In this document: piece by piece, positions 41,704 to 49,797 of the stretch
How positions within the stretch are numbered: the first letter of the stretch is position 1
Layout: the number at the start of each line of letters is the position of its first letter
Origin: SIG469 sp964384255
Lineage (GTDB): Bacteria > Bacillota > Clostridia > Oscillospirales > Oscillospiraceae
Direction of reading: 5' to 3'
DNA length: 64,000 nt
Assembly: GCA_964384255.1 (NCBI GenBank)
Contig: CAYLKH010000002.1
Coordinates: forward strand, 14,577-78,576
Position numbers and translations under genes: made by a program
Notes under the pieces: generated by a model
What the model saw: only the letters and a program-made list of their open reading frames with translations
Databases searched by the model: none
Told to the model about the DNA's origin: nothing

Positions 41704-43401
41704 TTACTTTTTAAAGCCGTCTTTCAGCGAGACGCTGCGGTTGAACACCAGATGTTCAGCAGTGGAGTCTACGCTGTCTATGCAGAAATAGCCATGGCGC
41801 ATGAACTGATAGGATGCGGGAGCAACAGCGCCCTTGACGCTGCTTTCGATCTTGCAGCCTGTCAGGACCTTGAGGGAGTCGGGGTCGATGAAGTTTACGA
41901 AATCGACCTTGTTGCCGTCTTCGTCAACATGGTCATCAGGGTCAGGCACAGTGAACAGATTGCTGTAAAGCCTTACCTCGCAATCAATAGCGTCAGCTGC
42001 GTTGACAAAGTGGATGGTACCCTTTATCTTTCTGCCGTCGGCGGGATTCCCGCCCCTGGACTGAGGATCATACTCGGCATAAACCTCGGTCACAACGCCG
42101 TTTTCGTCCTTCTTGCAGCCGGTGCATTTGACGATATATGCACCCTTGAGACGGACCTCATTGCCGGGGAACAGCCGGAAGTATTTCTTTGCAGGCTCTT
42201 CCATAAAGTCCTCACGTTCGATCCACAGCTCTTTGGAGAAGGTGACTACACGGGTACCTGCGGATTCGTCTTCGGGGTTGTTCTCGACCATAAAATCCTC
42301 AGTCTGGCCTTCGGGATAATTGGTTATTATCAGCTTAAGGGGATCGATAACTCCCATGACCCGGTTGGCGGTGGCGTTAAGGTCTTCCCGCAGACAATGT
42401 TCAAGGAACGAGTATTCAACAGTGCTGTCGTTTTTGGCAACACCTATGCGGTCGCAGAAGTTTCGTATGGATGCGGGAGTATAGCCGCGGCGGCGAAGAC
42501 CGCACAGTGTGGGCATACGGGGATCGTCCCAGCCCGAAACATAGCCTTCTTCAACCATTCGGCGGAGCATACGCTTGGACATAACGGTGTAATTGATGCC
42601 AAGACGGGCAAACTCGATCTGGCGGGGGGATGAAGGAACGGAAACGTTTTCGATGACCCAGTTGTAAAGAGGGCGGTGGTCTTCATATTCCAGAGAGCAG
42701 AGGGAATGGGTTATGCCCTCAAGAGCGTCCTGGATAGGATGAGCAAAATCATACATCGGGTATACGCACCATTTGGTACCCTGGCGATGATGCTCAACAT
42801 AGCGGATGCGATAGATAACAGGGTCGCGCATATTGAAGTTGCCGGATGCAAGATCGATCTTGGCCCGAAGAGTGTGACTGCCCTCGGGGAACTCGCCGTT
42901 TTTCATCCGCTGGAAAAGGTCAAGGCTCTCTTCAATAGGGCGGTCCCGCCAGGGGCTGACAGCGGGCTTACCCACATCGCCGCGGTTGGCTTTAAATTCC
43001 TCGGGAGTCAGCTGACAAACATAAGCAAGACCTTTTTTGATAAGCTCAACTGCATATTCATAGGTTTCGGGAAAATAGTCAGATCCGTAGAAAAAGCGAT
43101 CGCCCCAGTCGAAACCAAGCCAGTGGATGTCTTCCTTGATGGCGTCAACATATTCGGTGTCTTCCCTGGCGGGGTTGGTGTCGTCCATACGGAGATTGCA
43201 AATTCCGCCATACTTTTCGGCCGTGCCAAAGTCGATGCAAAGAGCCTTGCAGTGACCTATGTGGAGATAACCGTTAGGCTCCGGGGGAAAACGGGTGTGG
43301 ACCTGCATACCTTCGCAGCGGCCGCCGGGAGCCATATCCTGCTCAACAAAAGTGTGAATAAAATTCTTTGGAGATTCGTTTAAAATGACTTCGTCTGCCA
43401 T
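41704..43401 (-). CDS. glnS: Glutaminyl-tRNA synthetase
   Basis: A 565-residue class I synthetase. FPPEPNGYLHIGH has HIGH at 47-50, and VMSKRMLR is the KMSKS-type loop. The C-terminal anticodon-binding beta barrels (RLFPGNEVRLKGAY and later) are of the GlnRS type. Many Firmicutes lack GlnRS and make Gln-tRNA via GatCAB; some Clostridia carry glnS, probably gained from other bacteria. A good AAGGAG site lies before the ATG. Its promoter is at 43454-43482. It is divergent from pyrH. Confidence 0.95.
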   Translation of the reverse strand: MADEVILNESPKNFIHTFVEQDMAPGGRCEGMQVHTRFPPEPNGYLHIGHCKALCIDFGTAEKYGGICNLRMDDTNPAREDTEYVDAIKEDIHWLGFDWGDRFFYGSDYFPETYEYAVELIKKGLAYVCQLTPEEFKANRGDVGKPAVSPWRDRPIEESLDLFQRMKNGEFPEGSHTLRAKIDLASGNFNMRDPVIYRIRYVEHHRQGTKWCVYPMYDFAHPIQDALEGITHSLCSLEYEDHRPLYNWVIENVSVPSSPRQIEFARLGINYTVMSKRMLRRMVEEGYVSGWDDPRMPTLCGLRRRGYTPASIRNFCDRIGVAKNDSTVEYSFLEHCLREDLNATANRVMGVIDPLKLIITNYPEGQTEDFMVENNPEDESAGTRVVTFSKELWIEREDFMEEPAKKYFRLFPGNEVRLKGAYIVKCTGCKKDENGVVTEVYAEYDPQSRGGNPADGRKIKGTIHFVNAADAIDCEVRLYSNLFTVPDPDDHVDEDGNKVDFVNFIDPDSLKVLTGCKIESSVKGAVAPASYQFMRHGYFCIDSVDSTAEHLVFNRSVSLKDGFKK

Positions 43402-43453
43402 CGATATATCTGCTCCTTAATCAAGTTTTCATTTGTTATTTTCTCAAAAACTT

Positions 43454-43482
43454 ATTATATACTATATGTCCCCAATTGGCAA
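43454..43482 (-). promoter_or_regulatory. Promoter for glnS
   Basis: TTGCCA and TATAAT, spaced by 17 bases on the minus strand, end about 52 bases before the glnS start. No equally good promoter was seen for pyrH in the same AT-rich gap. Confidence 0.7.
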
Positions 43483-43577
43483 ATAAAAAAACAATGTGTT
43501 AAATATTAAAATTATACTTTAAAAATCTGCTCTTTTATATTAGAATATCTTAAGAAGACAGAAGGGGGATGAAACCG

Positions 43578-44294
43578 ATGCCAGCTTATAAACGTGTTTT
43601 GCTTAAAATAAGCGGTGAAGCTCTTGCCGGAGGCAGGGAAAGCGGGCTGGATTTTGATTTTATTGGAAGCGTCAGTGATGTTGTCAAAAAATGCGTTGAC
43701 GCAGGAGTTCAGGTAGGTATCGTTGTTGGAGGCGGAAACTTCTGGCGTGGCCTTAAGCAGGGGGTCGGCATGACCGACAGGACCCGGGCCGACCATATGG
43801 GAATGCTCGCCACCACTCTTAACTGCCTGGCAGTTGCCGACAGCCTCGAACAGCGGGGCGTTGAGGTCAGAGTCCAGACCGCTATCGAAATGAGGGCTAT
43901 TGCAGAACCCTATATCCGCAACAAGGCCATCAGGCATTTTGAAAAGGGGAGAGTTGTTATCTTCGGCTGTGGCACCGGCAATCCCTTCTTTTCAACCGAT
44001 ACCGGGGCCGTTCTCAGAGCTGCCGAGATCGAAGCCGACGTTATCCTGCTTGCCAAAAATATCGACGGAGTATACGATGCTGACCCGGCCAAGGATTCTA
44101 ACGCCAAACGGTTCGACTGCATAACCTACGACGATGTTTTGGCCAGGCACCTTGGCGTTATGGATTCGACCGCTACATCGCTTTCCATGGATAACCACAT
44201 ACCTATTATCGTTTTTGCCCTTAAGGACCCTGAAAACATTTTCAAAGCCGTTATGGGCGAAAAGATCGGCACTATAGTTAAGGAGGAAATATAA
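43578..44294 (+). CDS. pyrH: Uridylate kinase
   Basis: A 238-residue amino-acid-kinase-fold enzyme phosphorylating UMP. The N-terminus RVLLKISGEAL, the GGGN-FWRG block and CGTGNPFFSTD are diagnostic. The ATG at 43578 is preferred, since AAGGGGG (43562-43568) is nine bases away; the ATG at 43569 touches it. It begins the pyrH-to-polC operon; rpsB and tsf, usual upstream partners, are not here. Confidence 0.94.
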   Translation: MPAYKRVLLKISGEALAGGRESGLDFDFIGSVSDVVKKCVDAGVQVGIVVGGGNFWRGLKQGVGMTDRTRADHMGMLATTLNCLAVADSLEQRGVEVRVQTAIEMRAIAEPYIRNKAIRHFEKGRVVIFGCGTGNPFFSTDTGAVLRAAEIEADVILLAKNIDGVYDADPAKDSNAKRFDCITYDDVLARHLGVMDSTATSLSMDNHIPIIVFALKDPENIFKAVMGEKIGTIVKEEI

Positions 44295-44846
44295 ATGTCA
44301 GATTACAAAGAATACACTTCCCGGATGGATAAGACCCTTGAGGTCCTGGGCCAGCAGTTTGCGGCCGTCAGAGCAGGCAGAGCGAATGCCGCCGTTCTTG
44401 ACCGTATCACCGTTGAATACTATGGTGTTGATACTCCGCTGAACCAGATCGGCACCATTGCATCCCCCGACCCCAGGACCCTCACCATTCAGCCCTGGGA
44501 TACTACCTTGCTTAAGAGCATCGAAAAAGCTATCCAGGCTTCCGATCTGGGCATCAATCCTCAAAACGACGGCCGCGTGATCCGTCTTGCTTTCCCTCAG
44601 CTGACCGAGGAACGCCGCAAAGACCTGACCAAGCAGGTCAAAAAATATGGCGAAGAAGGCAAGGTTGCCATCCGCAACATCCGCCGCGATGCTATCGAGC
44701 GTTATAAGGCCGATAAGAAAAAATCCGTCATTACCGAAGACGACCTGAAACGCATCGAAAAAGAGCTTCAGGACATCACCGATAAATACATCAAAGATAT
44801 CGACGCCCTTTGTGCCAAAAAAGAAAAGGAACTGATGGAGATCTGA
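44295..44846 (+). CDS. frr: Ribosome recycling factor
   Basis: A 183-residue protein splitting post-termination ribosomes with EF-G. The sequence follows the family throughout: RAGRANAAVLD at the start, then IASPDPRTLTIQPWD, and the C-terminal RIEKELQDITDKYI helix. AAGGAGG lies before the ATG, which begins immediately after the pyrH stop. Confidence 0.96.
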   Translation: MSDYKEYTSRMDKTLEVLGQQFAAVRAGRANAAVLDRITVEYYGVDTPLNQIGTIASPDPRTLTIQPWDTTLLKSIEKAIQASDLGINPQNDGRVIRLAFPQLTEERRKDLTKQVKKYGEEGKVAIRNIRRDAIERYKADKKKSVITEDDLKRIEKELQDITDKYIKDIDALCAKKEKELMEI

Positions 44847-44867
44847 TCTCTCCGTCATCCCTCAGGT

Positions 44868-44920
44868 CAAGGCAGCGGTCCGGCCCGGAGCTTGATCCGG
44901 GTCCCGGACCAGCCGCCTTG
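44868..44920. repeat. Palindromic intergenic element between frr and uppS
   Basis: CAAGGC (44868-44873) pairs with GCCTTG (44915-44920), GGTCCGG (44877-44883) with CCGGACC (44904-44910), and CCCGGA (44884-44889) with TCCGGG (44896-44901). The result is a long GC-rich stem in a 123-base gap. No T-run follows, so it is not a simple terminator; mRNA processing or a REP-like sequence is possible. Confidence 0.65.
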
Positions 44921-44969
44921 GCATTTGCGCTATTTTGCGCATGAAATACCAAAACTCCGGGAGCCGCTT

Positions 44970-45704
44970 ATGCAGCTGTTTAAAAAGAACAAATCAAAGG
45001 CAAAGTACGATCCAAACGCTTTGCCTCAGCATATTGCCATCATTATGGACGGCAATGGCCGATGGGCCCAGAAAAGGGGCTTGCCCAGAACCGCCGGTCA
45101 TGCCGCCGGGGCTGAAACCTTCAGGACTATCGCCACATATTTGAAGGATATTGGCGTAAAATATATGACTGTTTATGCGTTTTCGACTGAAAATTGGAAA
45201 CGCTCTCAGGAAGAGGTTTCGGCGATCATGGGTCTGCTGGAAAACTACCTCTATGAAGCAATGGAAAAAATGGAAAAAGACAATATCAACCTGACATTTT
45301 TTGGCGATTTGTCGCCCCTTTCGCCAAAGCTTCGTGAACTTATCCACCGAACCAACGAAATATCTGCCAGGATCAACGGATTTAAGGTCAATGTCTGCCT
45401 CAATTACGGCGGGCGTGACGAAATAGTACGGGCAGCAAGAGATTATATGCTCTGCGGCGGTAAGCCCGAGGACCTGACCGAAGAAGAGTTTTCGAAGCAT
45501 CTTTACTCGGCCGGCGTGCCTGACCCCGAACTGATCATCCGGCCGGGCGGGGAATTCCGGGTAAGCAATTTTCTCCTGTGGCAGTGCGCTTATTCCGAAA
45601 TGTATTTTACCGACCTTTATTGGCCAGACTTTACCGGAGCTGATATTGACGAGGCTATCGAATGGTATCAGGGCAGATCCCGGAGATTCGGAGGCGTAAA
45701 ATGA
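44970..45704 (+). CDS. uppS: Isoprenyl transferase (undecaprenyl diphosphate synthase)
   Basis: A 244-residue cis-prenyltransferase making the lipid carrier for cell-wall precursors. The catalytic aspartate is D27 in IIMDGNGRWA, and the C-terminal PDPELIIRPGGEFRVSNFLLWQ block binds IPP. The family has RTSGE in place of RPGGE more often; this is a small variation. The ATG at 44970 is set by GGGAG; the longer open frame upstream runs through the palindrome and is rejected. Confidence 0.94.
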   Translation: MQLFKKNKSKAKYDPNALPQHIAIIMDGNGRWAQKRGLPRTAGHAAGAETFRTIATYLKDIGVKYMTVYAFSTENWKRSQEEVSAIMGLLENYLYEAMEKMEKDNINLTFFGDLSPLSPKLRELIHRTNEISARINGFKVNVCLNYGGRDEIVRAARDYMLCGGKPEDLTEEEFSKHLYSAGVPDPELIIRPGGEFRVSNFLLWQCAYSEMYFTDLYWPDFTGADIDEAIEWYQGRSRRFGGVK

Positions 45705-46513
45705 AATCAAGACTTATTGTAGCCTGCGTGTGTATTCCTCTGCTGCTTGTAGCCATTTATGCTTTGCCCCTTTGGGTGACTGTGCTTCTGGTCGCCCTTG
45801 TGTGTGCGATCTCCACATATGAGCTTATGAACTGCATTGGCGCAGCCAAAAACCTGAGGATACTTGTCTACTGTATGGCGACCAGCTTTTTCATACCCTT
45901 CTGGTGCTGGATGGGTAGTCCGTCAACTGTGGGCATCTGGGTCATATTCGCCCTGTTCCTTTTGCTCTTTATGGAAGCGATTTTTTCAAAAAAATCAGTA
46001 AACTTTGAGCTGATATCCCAGTCCATGTTTTGCGGACTGCTGATACCTTATTTTTTTGCGGCCTTTGTCCGGCTTCGGATCGCTGACAATGGTCAGATGC
46101 TTATTCTGCTTCCTCTGGTAATAGCCTTTGTGGCCGATGCAGCTGCCCTTTTTGCCGGGATGCTGTTCGGAAAACATAAGCTGTCGCCAACCATCAGCCC
46201 CAAGAAAACGGTCGAAGGCGCTGTGGGCGGTATTATTGGGGGAGTGCTGAGCTGCGTGATCTACGCCCTTGCGGCCAGAGCGATTTGGGGACTGAACACT
46301 AGCTTGCTCGCCTTTGTCGTTTATGGCGTTGCCGGTTCTGTGATCTCGGTTATTGGCGACCTGTCCTTTTCCCTTATCAAGAGAGAATATGGTATCAAAG
46401 ATTATGGCAGCCTGCTGCCCGGACACGGCGGCTTGCTGGACAGATTCGACAGCGTGGTATTCACAGCTCCTCTGGTCGAGATATTGCTGGCCCTGCTGCC
46501 TGCGGTGATTTGA
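45701..46513 (+). CDS. cdsA: Phosphatidate cytidylyltransferase
   Basis: A 270-residue membrane enzyme with about eight helices that makes CDP-diacylglycerol. The signature SPKKTVEGAVGGIIGG and the C-terminal KREYGIKDYGSLLPGHGGLLDRFDS are clear. GGAGG six bases before the ATG at 45701 fixes the start inside the last codons of uppS. Confidence 0.94.
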   Translation: MKSRLIVACVCIPLLLVAIYALPLWVTVLLVALVCAISTYELMNCIGAAKNLRILVYCMATSFFIPFWCWMGSPSTVGIWVIFALFLLLFMEAIFSKKSVNFELISQSMFCGLLIPYFFAAFVRLRIADNGQMLILLPLVIAFVADAAALFAGMLFGKHKLSPTISPKKTVEGAVGGIIGGVLSCVIYALAARAIWGLNTSLLAFVVYGVAGSVISVIGDLSFSLIKREYGIKDYGSLLPGHGGLLDRFDSVVFTAPLVEILLALLPAVI

Positions 46514-46514
46514 A

Positions 46515-47666
46515 ATGAATTACGAAAGAAATATTAGCCTGCTGGGGTCCACCGGCTCTATTGGCCGCCAGTCTCTTGAGGTGATGGAAAGCCTTGGCTT
46601 TCGATGCTGCGCCCTGACAGCGAATTCAAATGTCGACCTCCTTGAAGACCAGTGTCGCCGATTTAAGCCGGAGCTTGCGGTGATGTTTTCTCAGAAGGCT
46701 GCATATGATTTAAAAATCAGATTGGCCGATACTCCGGTCAGGGTCCTGTCTGGAATTGACGGACTGGTGGAAGCTGCCTGTATCCCACGGGCTGACACGG
46801 TCATTACAGCGGTTTCCGGTATGATCGGGCTTAAGCCTACTCTGGCCGCCATCGAACAGCATAAGCGTATAGCTCTCGCAAATAAAGAAACTCTTGTTTG
46901 TGCCGGTCAACTGGTTATGGAAAAAGCAGGGGAGAATAATGTTCAGATACTCCCTGTTGACTCCGAACATTCAGCCCTGTTCCAAAGTCTCCATTCCGGC
47001 ACTGGCACAGAGGTGGAAAAACTTATTATCACCGCCTCTGGAGGTCCGTTTTTTGGATGGAACAGTAGGGAACTGGAAAACGTGACTGTGGACATGGCAT
47101 TAAAACACCCAAACTGGAGCATGGGGCGAAAAATCACTGTGGACTCTGCCACCATGATGAATAAGGGACTCGAGGTGATCGAAGCCATGTGCCTGTTTGA
47201 CGTACCGCTGGACAAAATAGAGATAGCAGTTCACCGTCAGAGTATAGTCCATTCTCTGGTAGAGTTTGTCGACGGCTCAGTTATTGCCCAGATGGGTTCG
47301 GCTGATATGCGACTTCCTATTCAATATGCCCTGACTTACCCTCGACGTACCGTCGGTCCGGCCAAAAAGCTCGACCTTTTTTCCTGCGGTGAGCTGACGT
47401 TCCAGCGGCCTGACCCCGAAACCTTTACCTGCCTTGCGGCTGCGCTGGATGCTGCCCGTTGTGGCGGTACTGCCTGCGCCGCTATGAACGGTGCCGACGA
47501 GATTGCCGTCGCCGCGTTTTTGGATGGACGGATCGGTTTCAATGATATCGGGAGACTTGTGACCAGAGCCATGGAAAACGACGCTTATATCCAGTCTCCC
47601 AGTCTCGATCAGATACTCGAAGCCGACAGAGAAGCGAGGGCTTTTGTTGCGGACAATATCAAATAA
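46515..47666 (+). CDS. dxr: 1-deoxy-D-xylulose 5-phosphate reductoisomerase
   Basis: A 383-residue NADPH enzyme of the MEP isoprenoid pathway. The nucleotide-binding start LLGSTGSIGRQSLEV, LANKETLVCAG, PVDSEHSALFQ and SATMMNKGLEVIEA blocks are complete. It begins one base after cdsA's stop. With ispG in the same operon it supplies isoprenoids for uppS. Confidence 0.96.
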   Translation: MNYERNISLLGSTGSIGRQSLEVMESLGFRCCALTANSNVDLLEDQCRRFKPELAVMFSQKAAYDLKIRLADTPVRVLSGIDGLVEAACIPRADTVITAVSGMIGLKPTLAAIEQHKRIALANKETLVCAGQLVMEKAGENNVQILPVDSEHSALFQSLHSGTGTEVEKLIITASGGPFFGWNSRELENVTVDMALKHPNWSMGRKITVDSATMMNKGLEVIEAMCLFDVPLDKIEIAVHRQSIVHSLVEFVDGSVIAQMGSADMRLPIQYALTYPRRTVGPAKKLDLFSCGELTFQRPDPETFTCLAAALDAARCGGTACAAMNGADEIAVAAFLDGRIGFNDIGRLVTRAMENDAYIQSPSLDQILEADREARAFVADNIK

Positions 47667-47680
47667 GGAAAGCTTCTGCA

Positions 47681-48742
47681 ATGTATATTATTTTTTCCAT
47701 CATAATTTTTGGATTGCTTATTGCTATCCACGAATTTGGACACTTTATCGCCGCTAAGGCTCTCGGGGTCCAGGTCAACGAGTTTTCTTTGGGCATGGGT
47801 CCTGCAATTTATCAAAATACCGGCCACGAAACCGTCTTTTCCATACGTGTGCTGCCTGTGGGTGGCTTTTGCGCCATGGAAGGGGAAGACGAAAACTCCG
47901 ATAATCCAAGAGCGTTTTCCTCCCAAAGGCCATGGAAACGGGCAGTTATTCTTGTGGCCGGAGCGTTTATGAATTTCCTTATGGGTTTCCTGATGGTATG
48001 CATCATCCTTACCCAGAGCAGTCAGTTTGTGACCAGGACCGTTGACAGCTTTATGGGAGATGTTGAATACTCCGGGCAGTACGGTATCCAGGTGGGAGAC
48101 ACAATAATCAGCATCGACGGCGAGCATATCTGGACCAACAGTGATCTTGGCCTGGTAATGTCCAGAACCGATAGCGACTACCATAATGTTACCGTCCTGA
48201 GGGATGGCAAAAGAGTAGAGCTTAAAAACCTTCATATTTATAAGCAGCTGTTTGACTATAACGGTCAGCAGTTGAGCTTATACGGTATGAACATGAGGGT
48301 CGAGCAGAAAACCGGCGCCAACATTTTCAAATACGCCTGGCTCAACTGTATGGACTTTGTCAAAATGGTCAGGCTGGGTCTGATGGATCTTATCTCCGGG
48401 TCAGCCGGGTTAAACGATATGTCCGGCGTTGTTGGCATTGTCGGTACTATGAACGAGGTGGGTACCAAATCGGCCACAACGGCCACAGGTTTTATCAACG
48501 TGACCTATCTTGGCGGCTTTATTGCCGTTAACCTGGCGGTCATGAATATGCTGCCGCTGCCGGCATTGGACGGCGGACGGGTGTTTTGCCTTGTTATAAC
48601 CGCCATTATCGAATCCGTCACCCGTCGCAAGCTTGACCCCAGGTACGAAGGATATATCCACATGGCCGGGCTGGTGCTGCTGATGGGCCTGATGGTGCTG
48701 GTTGCGGCAAACGACATATTGAAGCTGATAGGAGTTAAATAA
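47681..48742 (+). CDS. rseP: Site-2 intramembrane metalloprotease RseP/RasP
   Basis: A 353-residue membrane protease. The zinc motif HEFGH is at 17-21 and NMLPLPALDGGR gives the third ligand. One PDZ domain lies at about 115-195. Such enzymes cleave anti-sigma factors and signal peptides within the membrane. It overlaps ispG by one base (TAATG). Confidence 0.94.
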   Translation: MYIIFSIIIFGLLIAIHEFGHFIAAKALGVQVNEFSLGMGPAIYQNTGHETVFSIRVLPVGGFCAMEGEDENSDNPRAFSSQRPWKRAVILVAGAFMNFLMGFLMVCIILTQSSQFVTRTVDSFMGDVEYSGQYGIQVGDTIISIDGEHIWTNSDLGLVMSRTDSDYHNVTVLRDGKRVELKNLHIYKQLFDYNGQQLSLYGMNMRVEQKTGANIFKYAWLNCMDFVKMVRLGLMDLISGSAGLNDMSGVVGIVGTMNEVGTKSATTATGFINVTYLGGFIAVNLAVMNMLPLPALDGGRVFCLVITAIIESVTRRKLDPRYEGYIHMAGLVLLMGLMVLVAANDILKLIGVK

Positions 48743-49797
48743 TGACCAGGCAGATAAAGGTTGGAAAAGTTCTGATCGGCGGCGGATCGCCGGTTTCCAT
48801 ACAGTCTATGACCAATACGCCCACCGACAATGCTGAAAAAACTGTTGCCCAGATCCGGCAGCTTGAACAGGCCGGATGCGAGATAGTGAGACTCGCTGTT
48901 CCAGATATGAGGGCGGCAGACGCATTGGGCGATATTCGGGCTATGACGGATATGCCCCTGGTAGCGGATATCCACTTTGACCACAGGCTGGCCCTGAAGG
49001 CGGTGGAAAACGGTATCGATAAGATCCGGATAAATCCCGGAAATATCGGCGATGACGGTAAGGTCAGGGAGGTCGCTCACGCCTGCATGGAAAAGGGTAT
49101 CCCCATCCGTATAGGAGTCAATGCAGGCTCTTTGGAAAAAGACCTTTTGGCTAAATATAACGGCCCTACTGCTCAGGCCATGGTCGAAAGCGCGTTTCGG
49201 CATATTGAGTTGCTTGAAAATCAGGGTTTTTATGATATTTGTGTTTCTTTGAAAGCCTCCTCGGTCCCTCTGACCATAGAAGCATACAGGCTTATGAACA
49301 GCAAAAGCGATCTCCCCCTGCATCTGGGGGTAACAGAAGCCGGAACCGAAGAAATGGGGATAGTAAAATCCGCCATGGGTATAGGCGGTTTGCTCTGCCT
49401 CGGCATTGGAGACACTATGAGAGTTTCGCTTTCTGAGGACCCGGTCAGGGAAGTGGCAGCCGCAAAACGGATCCTTTCCGCTGCCGGTTTGCGCCGTTTT
49501 GGTCCCGAAGTTATTTCCTGCCCTACCTGCGGAAGGACCAGAATCGACCTGTTTTCCCTGGCAAAGGATGTCCAGCAGCGTCTGGAGGGCATTACTCAGC
49601 CGTTGACCGTTGCGGTCATGGGCTGCGTTGTCAACGGACCGGGGGAGGCATCCCGGGCCGATGTAGGTATCGCCGGAGGAGACGGCATGGGAGCCGTATT
49701 CGCCGGCGGCAAGCTGCTTCGCACCGTACCTCAGGAAGCCCTGGCCGACGAACTGATGAAAGAAATACATAAGATGATCGGTGATAGTAATGAGTAA
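48742..49797 (+). CDS. ispG: 4-hydroxy-3-methylbut-2-enyl diphosphate synthase
   Basis: A 351-residue 4Fe-4S enzyme of the MEP pathway. The N-terminal VGGGSPVSIQSMTNTPT-like start is present, as are the cluster cysteines in ISCPTCGRTRIDL and GCVVNGPGEA. Length is typical of the bacterial form. It overlaps polC by eight bases. Confidence 0.95.
   Translation: MTRQIKVGKVLIGGGSPVSIQSMTNTPTDNAEKTVAQIRQLEQAGCEIVRLAVPDMRAADALGDIRAMTDMPLVADIHFDHRLALKAVENGIDKIRINPGNIGDDGKVREVAHACMEKGIPIRIGVNAGSLEKDLLAKYNGPTAQAMVESAFRHIELLENQGFYDICVSLKASSVPLTIEAYRLMNSKSDLPLHLGVTEAGTEEMGIVKSAMGIGGLLCLGIGDTMRVSLSEDPVREVAAAKRILSAAGLRRFGPEVISCPTCGRTRIDLFSLAKDVQQRLEGITQPLTVAVMGCVVNGPGEASRADVGIAGGDGMGAVFAGGKLLRTVPQEALADELMKEIHKMIGDSNE

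Noticed and set aside
43402..43577. Promoter for pyrH in the glnS-pyrH gap
   Set aside because: The gap is AT rich and holds several partial -10 sequences on the plus strand, none with a convincing -35, so no site is called.
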